Positions 1 through 8,091 of a stretch of 15,841 bases of DNA are shown one piece after another (the stretch's first letter is position 1; each line of letters begins with the position of its first letter). The notes beneath the pieces were generated by a model. It had not been told where the DNA came from. It did not search any database and saw nothing but the letters and a program-made list of their open reading frames with translations. The translations under genes were made by a program, and so were the position numbers. The DNA comes from SVFI01 sp045546735 (GTDB lineage: Bacteria; Bacillota; Clostridia; Lachnospirales; Lachnospiraceae): the NCBI GenBank assembly GCA_045546735.1, contig JAZQDJ010000128.1, positions 1 through 15,841 on the forward strand, read 5' to 3'.

Positions 1-123
1 TATTATTATAACGCCTTTATTGCAGGAACAGCGACAGAAGAATGTGAGGCAGGCAGTTTTAACATTATTGTGACGGATTCATCATCGAATACTGCATCAA
101 TTACAGTAAATTATGATGCGATT
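1..123 (+). repeat. Exact 123-bp direct repeat, copy 1 (cut by window edge)
   Basis: Bases 1-123 are identical to 1246-1368; identity ends at 124 (C against T at 1369). The offset is 1245 bp, exactly 415 codons, so both copies are in the same reading frame and encode the C-terminal part of a He_PIG-like Ig module. The repeat may extend to the left of the window. Complete identity, including third codon positions, points to recent duplication or gene conversion. Confidence 0.95.
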
Positions 124-3100
124 CTTAATCCTCCGAAAGCGATTACAGTAGACGGAACCGAATTTACTACCGCAGAAGATCAAACAGAAACAACATGGTA
201 CTATGAAGCCAGTACAAAAACATTAACTTTAAATGGATATGATGGCGGTCTTATATGCTCGGAAGAGGATTTATACATTATTCTTAAAGGGGATAATACG
301 CTTACGCTTCCGGCTGCACCGGATGCCAGTTCGGTATACGGAATAAAATCATCCGGAGCAATCAATATCACAGGAGACGGCGAAGGAGAAGAAGATACAC
401 TGACAGTAACCCAGACCGGATTTACCAGAGGCGATGTTTATGTGACGGGAATCGATGCAGAAACAGATTTGACGATTACAGATTGTAAAGTAGCAGTGAA
501 CTTTTCAGCAGCGGATAGCGGAAATGAAATCGGGTATTATTCGAGAGTAGGTCTTGCGGGAAGATCGGGAAGTACATATGTCACCGGATGTGCATCTTTG
601 GATATCGATATTACAGAAAACAATTATTCTGCAACCGGTGTATTGAGGGGCTTGTATGCGCAGACAAGCGGAACCGTCGATATCAATATTTATGATGCAG
701 ATGGGGCAGACGGCACAGCAGACGGTGATTTTATAGGAGTAGGCGGTCTGATCACATCCGGAAACGGAACCATTCATTTGAGCGTACCAAACGGAAACGC
801 AGTGGAAGGACCGCTTGTTGTAAAAGAGATGGCAGGAGATATAACTTTCGAAGGCGGAATCAAAGTGGGTTCGACGCAGGGAAGTTATATGGAAAGCAAA
901 AATGGCTTATATCTTGCACCGAATAAGAAAATTACAGTAACAGCAGATGAAAATGCAAAGAGTGGAATCATGCATACAAATTTCAATGGTACTGTCAGCC
1001 AAGGTTGTTATCTGATAAAAGAAGACGGAACGAAGGTAACAGGAGGAAACATTGTCACACAGGCAAATAATCCATTGGTATTTGCGGATAGTGCGGAACT
1101 GGATATAAGCGGACTTGTGGTCGGAGGCGGTTACTCCGGAAAATATTTCCACGGAATGGTCTTCGGAGGAAGTGGTGAATATACATTCAGCATTGACCCT
1201 GAGACACCGTTGCCGGCCGGTCTGGAACTTAGACAGAGAAATGATTATTATTATAACGCCTTTATTGCAGGAACAGCGACAGAAGAATGTGAGGCAGGCA
1301 GTTTTAACATTATTGTGACGGATTCATCATCGAATACTGCATCAATTACAGTAAATTATGATGCGATTTCAGTTGCAAATCCGATAACAGGAATTAGTTT
1401 TGTGCAGCCGGAAATTGTGCTTGATATAGGTGAAATGGAAACACTGGAAGTTGTGATTACTCCGGATGATGCATCAGATAAAACCCTCAACTGGTCATCG
1501 TCCGACAGTACCGTTGCGTATTTTGGTCAAAACGGACAAATAAAAGCAAGTTCACCGGGGACAACAACAGTTACTGTGACGACACACCAAGGCGGACTGA
1601 AAGACACTTGTAAAGTATACGTAAAAGAAGCAACACCTTCGGCGACATCCGGTGAGACACATATTGAAGATTTAATTCCGAATGCGAATTATTCTGTCAG
1701 CGGAAACAGCCTGACAGCAGATGCAAACGGAGAGATTGAGATTATTGACGCATGGCGTGATAAGACGATTGATATTATTAAATTAAACGCTGAACCGAAA
1801 TGTAACAGCGATGTGCAGCAGCTCTATATTCCGGACAAATCTGCAGTCAGCATTATGACAGTATCTGCGCTTGCCACGTTGGAGTATAGTGAATCACCAT
1901 ATGACGGAGCATCAAAAGAGCCGACGGTTGCAATCGAAGGCTTGACACAAGATGTCGACTACACGGTAGCTTATGAAGATAACATCGATGCAGGTACTGC
2001 GAGCGTGGTGATTACCGGAATGGGCGGTTATTACGGTTCTTTCAAAAAGTCATTCAAAATCTTACCGATTAAAATGACAGGAATTACAGCAAATGCCTAC
2101 AGCGGTGCATATGACAAGATGGGGCATACGTTTACTTTAAGCGGAGTACCGTCCGGAGCAAGCGTGACTTATTCAGAGACAGAAGACGGCTATTATTCTG
2201 CGGTAAAACCGACAAGAGTAGAAGTCGGTGAGACGGTTGTATATTTCAAAGTGTCTTTAAAGAATTATGAAGATTTTTACGGTAGTACAAAGATTGCTGT
2301 TTTGCCGATTTCTATGGAAGGAAGAACGGTAAATTTATCGCAGTATTCCTTCACCTACGACGGAAAGGCAAAAACACCTGCAGTTACAATAACAGATCTT
2401 GTGGCAGGAACCGACTATACCGTTTCATATACAGACAACGTAAATGCAGGAAAGGCAAAAGCTATTGTTACCGGAAAAGGAAACTACGGCGGAACGATTG
2501 AAAAAGAATTTACAATCATACCTGCATCTATCGTAGGAAAAACAGTGACATTGTCCCAAGTTTCTTACACGTATGACGGAGCAGCAAAAACACCGACTGT
2601 AAGCGTGGCTGGTCTGAAACAGAATGTTGATTATACAGTTACATATGCAAACAATATTAACGTAGGAACAGCGACGGTGATTGTGACAGGAAAAGGAAAC
2701 TATACAGGCGGTATTACAAAGACATTTGAAATTAAAGAAAAACCGGCTCCGGCAAAAAATACAACACTTACCGACACAAAGACTGGTATCAAGTACAAAG
2801 TAACAAAAGCAGGAAAGAGCGGCGGAACGGTTGAGTTTAAGACTCCGAAGAACAAAAAGGTGACGAAGGTAATCATTCCTGCAACAGTAGAGATTGATGG
2901 TATTACCTATAAAGTAACAACGATTGCGAAGAGTGCATTCAGTGGTTGTTCTAAACTGAAAACGATTACCATCGGAAAGAATGTAACAACAATCGGTGAC
3001 AAAGCATTTTATAATTGTAAAGCTTTGACAAAGATTATAATTCCGAGTAAAGTGACAAAGATCGGAAAAGCCGCTTTCTACGGTTGTAAGAAACTCAAAA

Positions 3101-3267
3101 ATATTACAATCAAAACAACAAAACTGAAATCAAGCACAGTAGGCAAAAATGCATTCAAGGGAACTCCGAAGAGTGCAGTTGTAAAAGTGCCGAAGAAATC
3201 AGTAAAAGCATACAAGAAATTCCTTTACAAAAAAGGTCTTCACAAAAAAGCGAAGATTACGAAGTAG
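1..3267 (+). CDS. Modular surface/secreted protein with Ig-like modules and C-terminal BspA-type LRR (5'-partial)
   Basis: The frame is open from base 1 to TAG at 3265-3267, so the start lies outside the window; GTG at 70 is internal. Fragment residues: 1-41 end of a He_PIG-like Ig module; about 46-340 a beta-rich region like Firmicute carbohydrate-binding beta-helix domains; about 357-456 a second He_PIG-like module (LPAGLEL, IAGTATEE); about 459-543 a BIG2 module; about 625-911 four modules of about 70 residues, three with a YDG signature (TYDGKAKTP, DYTVSYTDN, GKGNYGG); about 919-1088 BspA-type LRRs (KSAFSGCSKLKTITIG, GDKAFYNCKALTKIIIP). The end is lysine-rich. No LPXTG motif or C-terminal membrane anchor is seen, so attachment may be non-covalent. 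Such architecture is common in adhesins and glycan-binding proteins of gut Firmicutes; ligand and role are inference. A terminator follows. Confidence 0.85.
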   Translation, partial: YYYNAFIAGTATEECEAGSFNIIVTDSSSNTASITVNYDAILNPPKAITVDGTEFTTAEDQTETTWYYEASTKTLTLNGYDGGLICSEEDLYIILKGDNTLTLPAAPDASSVYGIKSSGAINITGDGEGEEDTLTVTQTGFTRGDVYVTGIDAETDLTITDCKVAVNFSAADSGNEIGYYSRVGLAGRSGSTYVTGCASLDIDITENNYSATGVLRGLYAQTSGTVDINIYDADGADGTADGDFIGVGGLITSGNGTIHLSVPNGNAVEGPLVVKEMAGDITFEGGIKVGSTQGSYMESKNGLYLAPNKKITVTADENAKSGIMHTNFNGTVSQGCYLIKEDGTKVTGGNIVTQANNPLVFADSAELDISGLVVGGGYSGKYFHGMVFGGSGEYTFSIDPETPLPAGLELRQRNDYYYNAFIAGTATEECEAGSFNIIVTDSSSNTASITVNYDAISVANPITGISFVQPEIVLDIGEMETLEVVITPDDASDKTLNWSSSDSTVAYFGQNGQIKASSPGTTTVTVTTHQGGLKDTCKVYVKEATPSATSGETHIEDLIPNANYSVSGNSLTADANGEIEIIDAWRDKTIDIIKLNAEPKCNSDVQQLYIPDKSAVSIMTVSALATLEYSESPYDGASKEPTVAIEGLTQDVDYTVAYEDNIDAGTASVVITGMGGYYGSFKKSFKILPIKMTGITANAYSGAYDKMGHTFTLSGVPSGASVTYSETEDGYYSAVKPTRVEVGETVVYFKVSLKNYEDFYGSTKIAVLPISMEGRTVNLSQYSFTYDGKAKTPAVTITDLVAGTDYTVSYTDNVNAGKAKAIVTGKGNYGGTIEKEFTIIPASIVGKTVTLSQVSYTYDGAAKTPTVSVAGLKQNVDYTVTYANNINVGTATVIVTGKGNYTGGITKTFEIKEKPAPAKNTTLTDTKTGIKYKVTKAGKSGGTVEFKTPKNKKVTKVIIPATVEIDGITYKVTTIAKSAFSGCSKLKTITIGKNVTTIGDKAFYNCKALTKIIIPSKVTKIGKAAFYGCKKLKNITIKTTKLKSSTVGKNAFKGTPKSAVVKVPKKSVKAYKKFLYKKGLHKKAKITK
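1246..1368 (+). repeat. Exact 123-bp direct repeat, copy 2
   Basis: Second copy of the sequence at 1-123. After it the protein moves into a BIG2 module rather than another beta-rich module, so this is the last He_PIG-like module in the protein. The segment between the copies (124-1245) is the last full beta-rich plus Ig unit. Confidence 0.95.
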
Positions 3268-3289
3268 AGGTTTTCTATACTCCACCCAA

Positions 3290-3322
3290 ACATGGCTGTC
3301 ATCCCCGGCAGCCATGTTTTTT
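3290..3322 (+). terminator. Rho-independent terminator of the surface protein gene
   Basis: A 9-bp perfect stem, ACATGGCTG (3290-3298) with CAGCCATGT (3309-3317), encloses a 10-nt loop and runs into six T residues (3317-3322). It begins 22 nt after the stop codon, which is ideal for the + strand gene. Confidence 0.9.
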
Positions 3323-3351
3323 GTCGGAAACAAAGCAGTGAAGCAAATTTA

Positions 3352-3383
3352 CCGATTTTTCGTGGGATTACGATAAAAATCGG
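3352..3383. repeat. Palindrome 1 of the ATCGG cluster
   Basis: CCGATTTTT (3352-3360) and AAAAATCGG (3375-3383) form a 9-bp inverted repeat with a 14-nt spacer. Arms, spacing and orientation match those at 3507-3538, but the spacer sequences differ. No T tract follows on the + strand, so it is a weak terminator at best. Confidence 0.7.
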
Positions 3384-3423
3384 GTGTCAAAGCAGAAAAA
3401 ATCCGATTAAATTAGGGAAATGT

Positions 3424-3466
3424 AAAAAAATCGGGGGAAGAAAAAAGCATCACCCCGATTTTTTTT
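3424..3466. terminator. Probable bidirectional terminator, palindrome 2 of the ATCGG cluster
   Basis: A 13-bp perfect stem pairs 3424-3436 (seven A then TCGGGG) with 3453-3465 (CCCCGA then T residues), with a 16-nt loop. The T run on the + strand is eight bases (3459-3466), and the A run on the left arm gives a matching U tract on the - strand. It lies between convergent genes, so it could stop read-through from either side. Confidence 0.75.
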
Positions 3467-3504
3467 GAATATTGTAGATAAATAGGGGGAATTTAAGAAG
3501 AAGC

Positions 3505-3540
3505 CTCCGATTTTTTTGAAGAAATGCTGAAAAATCGGGG
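3505..3540. repeat. Palindrome 3 of the ATCGG cluster
   Basis: CCGATTTTT (3507-3515) and AAAAATCGG (3530-3538) pair across a 14-nt spacer. The stem extends outward by one T-G wobble and one C-G pair to 3505/3540. Seven T residues (3511-3517) follow the left arm core. The right arm, 3530-3540, could instead pair perfectly over 11 bp with 3453-3463 of palindrome 2. Confidence 0.7.
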
Positions 3541-3595
3541 CGGGCCAATGAAAAGCAAGAAAAATTTCCGGACGCCCAACAGCCGGATAAGCAGA

Positions 3596-3637
3596 AAAAA
3601 ACGGAAATCACACGTTAAAATGTAATTTCCGTTTTTT
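3596..3637 (-). terminator. Rho-independent terminator of the activase/dehydratase gene
   Basis: A 13-bp perfect stem pairs 3596-3608 (six A then CGGAAAT) with 3625-3637 (ATTTCCG then six T). The 16-nt loop can add a 3-bp ACA/TGT pairing. Read on the - strand it lies just after the TAA at 3641-3643 and runs into a T tract, so it is placed to end the leftward transcript. It is symmetrical enough to work rightward too. Confidence 0.88.
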
Positions 3638-3640
3638 ATA

Positions 3641-6600
3641 TTACTTATCCAAATTTGTATTTGCAGTCGACAACATCAGCTTAATACGGTTGAGCTGATT
3701 TACCTCGCTTGCGCCCGGATCGTAGTCGATGGCTACGATGTTCGCAGCAGGGTAGCGCTTGCGGATTTCTTTGATTACACCTTTTCCTACCACATGGTTC
3801 GGAAGACATCCGAACGGCTGTGTACATACGATGTTTGCAGCACCGTTGTGAATCAGTTCAAGCATTTCGCCTGTAAGGAACCAACCTTCACCGGTTTGAT
3901 TTCCGAGAGATACAATATCTTTGGCCATCTCTGCCAAGTCATAAATGTTCGCAGGCGGGTCAAAATGTTTTGACTTTACAAAGGCTTTTGTCGCAGCGCC
4001 GCGGGCAAAGTTCATCGCTGCAATACCGGCTTTACAAGCGTTGGCAGTTTTTTTCGGCGTTCCGAACTGCTCGGATTTGTAAATCTGGTTGTAGAAGCAG
4101 TAGAACATAAAGTCTAAAAGGTCAGGACAGACTGCCTCGGCCCCTTCTGCCTCTAAAAGTTCTGCGAGATAGTTGTTAGCTGCAGGCAGAAATTTAACCA
4201 AAATCTCACCGACAATACCGACACGAGGTTTTCTCTCTTCGTGAATCGGAATGGCATCGAATTCAGCAATCATTTGTCTACACATACGTTTAAATGTTGC
4301 AAATGACATGTATTTGCGAGAGACAAACTGTCTGCATTTTTCTTCCCATTTTTTGTGTACTTCATTTACACTTCCCGGTGTAATTTCATAAGGGCGCATG
4401 CGGTAAACGCATTTCATGATAATATCGCCGAAGATTGCACCGTAAACCGTGCGGATCAGAACATTGAGATCCAATTTAAAGCCCGGATTACTTTCCAGTC
4501 CGCTCATGTTAATGGAGATGACAGGAATGTGCTCGAGGTTAGCCTTGGCTAACGCGCGGCGGATAAATCCGACATAGTTTGTGGCACGACAACCGCCTCC
4601 GGTCTGTGTCATGACAACAGCAGTTTTATTTAAGTCATATTTGCCTGACTGAAGTGCATCCATAATTTGTCCGACAACAATCAGGGAAGGATAGCAGGCA
4701 TCATTATTTACATACTTCAGACCTGTTTCCACTGCATGACGGTTATCAGAAGGTAACACTTCAAAATTATAGCCGCAGGCTCTGAATCCGGATTCGATAA
4801 TATCGAAATGGAACGGAGACATCTGTGGACACAAAATCGTATATTCTTTGCGCATTTCCTCGGTAAAGGAAACTTTGTTTATGGCAGAAGAGTGAACCAC
4901 ACGCTCTGCGCCCTGTGCCTCTTTTACACGAAGAGCTGCAATCAGGGAACGGATACGGATTCTGGCCGCTCCGAGGTTGTTTACTTCATCAATTTTCAGA
5001 CAAGTGTAAATCTTGTCGCTTGCAGTTAAAATGTCATTTACCTGATCGGTTGTTACGGCATCGAGACCGCATCCGAAGGAGTTGAGCTGAATGAGGTCAA
5101 TATTGTTTGTCATGCGCACGTAACAAGCCGCAGCATACAGACGGGAGTGATACATCCACTGGTCTGAAACAATCAGCGGTCTTTCCGGCCATCCGAGGTG
5201 TGAAATAGAATCCTCAGTAAGGACTGCAATATCATAAGAGTTAATAAGTTCCGGAATACCATGGTTGATTTCAGGGTCAATATGATACGGACGTCCTGCC
5301 AAAACAATACCGCGTTTATTGTTTTCATTCAGCCATGCGATGGTTTCTTCGCCCTTTTTGTGAATGTCTTCTCTTGCATGCTCCAGTTCATCCCAGGCTT
5401 TGTCTACCGCATGGTAAATTTCACCTTTCGGAATGTCAGGGAATTCTTTTGCAAGAACGCTGAAAATGACTTCTTTATCGCGGAAGGAGAGGAACGGATT
5501 GTGGAAACGTACGTCTCCGCGACCGATTTCCTCTACGTTGTTTTTGATATTTTCCGAATAAGATGTAACAATCGGACAGTTGTAGTGATTACCTGCGCCC
5601 GGTACTTCATCACGCTCATAGAAAAGAGCAGGGTAGAAGATATAAGGAACGCCTTGTTTGATTAACCACGTAATGTGTCCGTGCGCCAATTTGGCCGGAT
5701 AACATTCAGATTCACTCGGGATAGATTCGATTCCAAGTTCGTAAATTTTGTGTGTCGAAAGAGGCGACAGCACAACTTCATATTTCAACTCCGTAAAGAA
5801 TGTAAACCAGAACGGATAGTTTTCATACATATTCAAAACACGTGGGATACCGACCTGACCGCGCTCTGCCTGGTCTGCAGGAAGAGGCTCATAATCGAAA
5901 ATACGATGTAACTTGTATTCATAAAGGTTCGGAACATTGTGTTTGTTCTTTTCTTTTCCGATACCGCGTTCACAACGGTTTCCGGATATGTACTGACGTC
6001 CGCCCGTAAACTGATTGATGGTCAGACGGCAGTGGTTTGTACAGCCCTGGCACTTAGCCATGCGTGTTGTAAACTCAAGTGCATTGATTTTTTCAATTGA
6101 AAGCATCGTGGATTCTACAGCAGTTGCATCGATGTCTTTTGCTGCCTGAGTTTCTTTTTCGTGGAAACGTTCTTTGGCAATCAGGGCAGCACCGAAAGCA
6201 CCCATGATACCTGCAATATCCGGGCGTACAGCTTCGCATCCTGCAATTTTCTCAAAACTGCGAAGAACCGCATCGTTGTAGAAAGTTCCGCCCTGAACAA
6301 CGATTTTTTTGCCGAGTTCGCTTGCAGAAGATACTTTGATAACTTTAAATAATGCATTTTTAATAACAGAATAAGCAAGGCCGGCGGAAATATCAGCAAC
6401 GGATGCGCCTTCCTTCTGAGCCTGTTTTACTTTTGAGTTCATGAAAACCGTACATCTCGTACCGAGATCAATCGGATTTTTAGCAAATAAAGCTTCCTTT
6501 GCAAAGTCTTCGACGCTGTAGTTGAGAGATTTTGCAAAAGTTTCGATAAAGGAACCACAGCCGGAAGAACATGCTTCATTCAGCTGAACACTGTCCACAG

Positions 6601-7906
6601 TACCGTTTTTGATTTTGATACATTTCATGTCCTGACCGCCGATGTCAAGAATACAATCCACGTCAGGAGAGAAGAAAGCAGCGGCATAATAGTGTGCAAC
6701 TGTTTCGACTTCACCTTCGTCCAAAAGGAAAGCAGCTTTCATCAAAGCCTCACCGTAACCGGTCGAGCAGGCATGTTTGATGGTTGCAGACGGCGGAAGC
6801 TGGGAATAAATATCTTTAAAGGCAGTGATTGCTGTCTTTAACGGACTTCCGTTGTTGCTGCTGTAGAAAGAATATAAAAGGGAACCGTCTTCGCCGATGA
6901 GAGCTACCTTGGTTGTAGTAGAGCCGGCATCGATACCGAGATAACAGTTTCCTTTGTAGTTTTCAAGTTTTGAAGTACGGACTTTATGTGAGTTATGTCT
7001 TGTTGTAAATAATTCGTACTCTGTCTGTGTGGAAAAGAGCGGGGACATACGTTCTACTTCAAATTCCATTTTGATGTCCGAAGACAATTTATTGACCATT
7101 TCACTCAGCGGAAAAAGCGTGTCATCTTTTGCAGTCAGTGCAGAGCCGATAGCGGCAAAAAGGTGAGGATTTTCCGGTGAAATAATATGTTCATCATCAA
7201 GTTTTAAGGTGCGGATAAACGCCTCTTTCAGTTCGGAAAGGAAGAAAAGAGGTCCGCCGAGAAAGGCAACGTGTCCGCGGATTGGTTTTCCGCAGGCAAG
7301 ACCGCTGATGGTCTGGTTGACTACCGCCTGGAAAATAGAAGCGGAAAGGTCTTCCTTTGTAGCACCGTCATTGATGAGCGGCTGAATGTCGGATTTGGCA
7401 AATACACCGCAGCGTGCAGCAATCGTGTAAAGTGACTGGTAGCTTTTGGCATATTCATTTAATCCGGTTGCGTCTGTCTGCAAGAGAGATGCCATCTGAT
7501 CAATGAAAGAACCTGTACCGCCGGCACAGATACCGTTCATACGCTGCTCGACGTTACCACCTTCAAAATAAATAATCTTTGCATCCTCGCCGCCGAGTTC
7601 AATGGCAACATCCGTCTGAGGTGCATATTTTTTCAGTGAGGTAGAAACTGCAATGACTTCCTGCGTAAAAGGAACGCCGAGACAGTTGGCAAGTGCCAAA
7701 CCGCCGGAACCTGTAATCATCGGTGAAACAGAGACTTCTCCGCACTGGGCGTAAGCGTCTTTTACAAGGTCAAGTAAAGTTTCACGTATATTTGCAAAAT
7801 GCCTTTTGTAATCAGAAAATACTATATTTTGCTGCGGGTCAAGAAGCGCAATTTTTACGGTGGTAGACCCGATGTCAATTCCTAAAGTGTGATGCTGCAT
7901 AGACAT
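3641..7906 (-). CDS. 2-hydroxyacyl-CoA dehydratase-type protein: tandem activase ATPase modules fused to a dehydratase-like half
   Basis: A 1421-residue protein. Two ASKHA (BadF/BadG/BcrA/BcrD-type) ATPase modules come first: about 7-260 (GIDIGSTTVK, GGEDAKI, CAGGTGSF) and 320-580 (GIDAGSTTTK, DIGGQDMK, CSSGCGSF). Each has the cysteine pair that in HgdC-type activators binds a [4Fe-4S] cluster: C127/C166 and C446/C485, 39 residues apart both times. A four-cysteine patch follows (C619, C622, C626, C645), then a DUF2229-like domain (about 685-905) and a dehydratase D-subunit-like C-terminal half. Activators of this family use ATP to drive electron transfer to dehydratases of 2-hydroxyacyl-CoA; the substrate here is unknown. 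Start: ATG at 7906, with AAAGGAT 9 nt upstream. A TTG at 7912 is only 3 nt from that site. Monocistronic between a promoter at 7955-7983 and a terminator at 3596-3637. Confidence 0.88.
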   Translation of the reverse strand: MSMQHHTLGIDIGSTTVKIALLDPQQNIVFSDYKRHFANIRETLLDLVKDAYAQCGEVSVSPMITGSGGLALANCLGVPFTQEVIAVSTSLKKYAPQTDVAIELGGEDAKIIYFEGGNVEQRMNGICAGGTGSFIDQMASLLQTDATGLNEYAKSYQSLYTIAARCGVFAKSDIQPLINDGATKEDLSASIFQAVVNQTISGLACGKPIRGHVAFLGGPLFFLSELKEAFIRTLKLDDEHIISPENPHLFAAIGSALTAKDDTLFPLSEMVNKLSSDIKMEFEVERMSPLFSTQTEYELFTTRHNSHKVRTSKLENYKGNCYLGIDAGSTTTKVALIGEDGSLLYSFYSSNNGSPLKTAITAFKDIYSQLPPSATIKHACSTGYGEALMKAAFLLDEGEVETVAHYYAAAFFSPDVDCILDIGGQDMKCIKIKNGTVDSVQLNEACSSGCGSFIETFAKSLNYSVEDFAKEALFAKNPIDLGTRCTVFMNSKVKQAQKEGASVADISAGLAYSVIKNALFKVIKVSSASELGKKIVVQGGTFYNDAVLRSFEKIAGCEAVRPDIAGIMGAFGAALIAKERFHEKETQAAKDIDATAVESTMLSIEKINALEFTTRMAKCQGCTNHCRLTINQFTGGRQYISGNRCERGIGKEKNKHNVPNLYEYKLHRIFDYEPLPADQAERGQVGIPRVLNMYENYPFWFTFFTELKYEVVLSPLSTHKIYELGIESIPSESECYPAKLAHGHITWLIKQGVPYIFYPALFYERDEVPGAGNHYNCPIVTSYSENIKNNVEEIGRGDVRFHNPFLSFRDKEVIFSVLAKEFPDIPKGEIYHAVDKAWDELEHAREDIHKKGEETIAWLNENNKRGIVLAGRPYHIDPEINHGIPELINSYDIAVLTEDSISHLGWPERPLIVSDQWMYHSRLYAAACYVRMTNNIDLIQLNSFGCGLDAVTTDQVNDILTASDKIYTCLKIDEVNNLGAARIRIRSLIAALRVKEAQGAERVVHSSAINKVSFTEEMRKEYTILCPQMSPFHFDIIESGFRACGYNFEVLPSDNRHAVETGLKYVNNDACYPSLIVVGQIMDALQSGKYDLNKTAVVMTQTGGGCRATNYVGFIRRALAKANLEHIPVISINMSGLESNPGFKLDLNVLIRTVYGAIFGDIIMKCVYRMRPYEITPGSVNEVHKKWEEKCRQFVSRKYMSFATFKRMCRQMIAEFDAIPIHEERKPRVGIVGEILVKFLPAANNYLAELLEAEGAEAVCPDLLDFMFYCFYNQIYKSEQFGTPKKTANACKAGIAAMNFARGAATKAFVKSKHFDPPANIYDLAEMAKDIVSLGNQTGEGWFLTGEMLELIHNGAANIVCTQPFGCLPNHVVGKGVIKEIRKRYPAANIVAIDYDPGASEVNQLNRIKLMLSTANTNLDK

Positions 7907-7914
7907 GTGCAATC

Positions 7915-7921
7915 ATCCTTT
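7915..7921 (-). promoter_or_regulatory. Ribosome binding site deciding the ATG start of the activase/dehydratase gene
   Basis: On the - strand AAAGGAT (7921-7915) lies 9 nt before ATG (7906-7904). The in-frame TTG at 7912 is only 3 nt away and directly follows an in-frame TGA, and the ATG at 7900 is 15 nt away. The 7906 start is therefore best supported. Confidence 0.7.
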
Positions 7922-7954
7922 CTTATTTATATGTGTTCTTAGACACCGTTTTAC

Positions 7955-7983
7955 ATTATACGACAATGATTTTAATTGCGCAA
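7955..7983 (-). promoter_or_regulatory. Sigma-A-type promoter for the activase/dehydratase gene
   Basis: On the - strand a perfect TATAAT (7960-7955) lies 17 nt downstream of TTGCGC (7983-7978), which matches three of six -35 consensus bases. The predicted start is near 7948, giving a leader of about 40 nt. The -35 box falls within a 10-bp palindrome (7975-7984). Confidence 0.6.
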
Positions 7984-7984
7984 T
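7975..7984. promoter_or_regulatory. Candidate operator: perfect 10-bp palindrome over a -35 box
   Basis: ATTGCGCAAT is perfectly self-complementary and overlaps the -35 element of the leftward promoter. A dimeric repressor bound here would block it. No regulator gene is adjacent, and short AT-rich palindromes occur by chance, so this is a suggestion only. Confidence 0.3.
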
Positions 7985-8024
7985 CTGCATTTTGGTTAAA
8001 AATTATAAAAAAAGCATGAACAAA

Positions 8025-8053
8025 TTTACTTTCCGATATTGGCGTGCTAAAAT
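8025..8053 (+). promoter_or_regulatory. Sigma-A-type promoter for the rhomboid-like gene
   Basis: TTTACT (8025-8030, four of six -35 bases) and TAAAAT (8048-8053, five of six -10 bases) are separated by exactly 17 nt. The predicted start is near 8060, about 32 nt before the ATG at 8092. Confidence 0.6.
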
Positions 8054-8058
8054 ATATC

Positions 8059-8074
8059 ACGTATAAAAATACGT
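8059..8074 (+). promoter_or_regulatory. Small hairpin or inverted repeat at the 5' end of the rhomboid-like transcript
   Basis: ACGTAT (8059-8064) and ATACGT (8069-8074) form a perfect 6-bp inverted repeat around an AAAA spacer. It falls at the predicted transcription start and just before the ribosome binding site at 8081-8086. It could be an operator or an mRNA-stabilising 5' stem. Confidence 0.35.
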
Positions 8075-8091
8075 TTGACAGAGGTGTATAT

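Larger units (their letters stand above)
3268..3640. other. Gene-free convergent intergenic region of 373 bp
   Basis: No plausible coding frame is seen here. The stretch holds one terminator per flanking gene, three palindromes sharing the AAAAATCGG/CCGATTTTT core, one extra partial core (CCGATT, 3403-3408) and a small TCCGG/CCGGA inverted repeat (3567-3571/3583-3587). It is rich in A and T runs. Confidence 0.75.

Noticed and set aside
505..777. Open - strand frame of 90 codons inside the surface protein
   Set aside because: Cysteine- and isoleucine-rich product with no motif; the + strand frame is well explained by repeat modules.
3352..3540. CRISPR array
   Set aside because: The repeated core is only about 9 bp, alternates in orientation and lacks regular spacers, and no cas genes are nearby.
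5261..5665. Open frame of 134 codons on the + strand
   Set aside because: It lies fully inside the - strand activase/dehydratase gene, whose protein has clear motifs on both sides. The frame has no recognisable family and looks like a shadow.
8074..8079. Perfect TTGACA as a -35 box
   Set aside because: A -10 box at normal spacing would fall inside the coding region after the ATG at 8092, and no TATAAT-like hexamer is seen there.
8044..8091. Longer N-terminus for the rhomboid-like protein
   Set aside because: The codon at 8044 lies upstream of the predicted transcription start and has no ribosome binding site. ATG at 8092 has GAGGTG 5 nt upstream.
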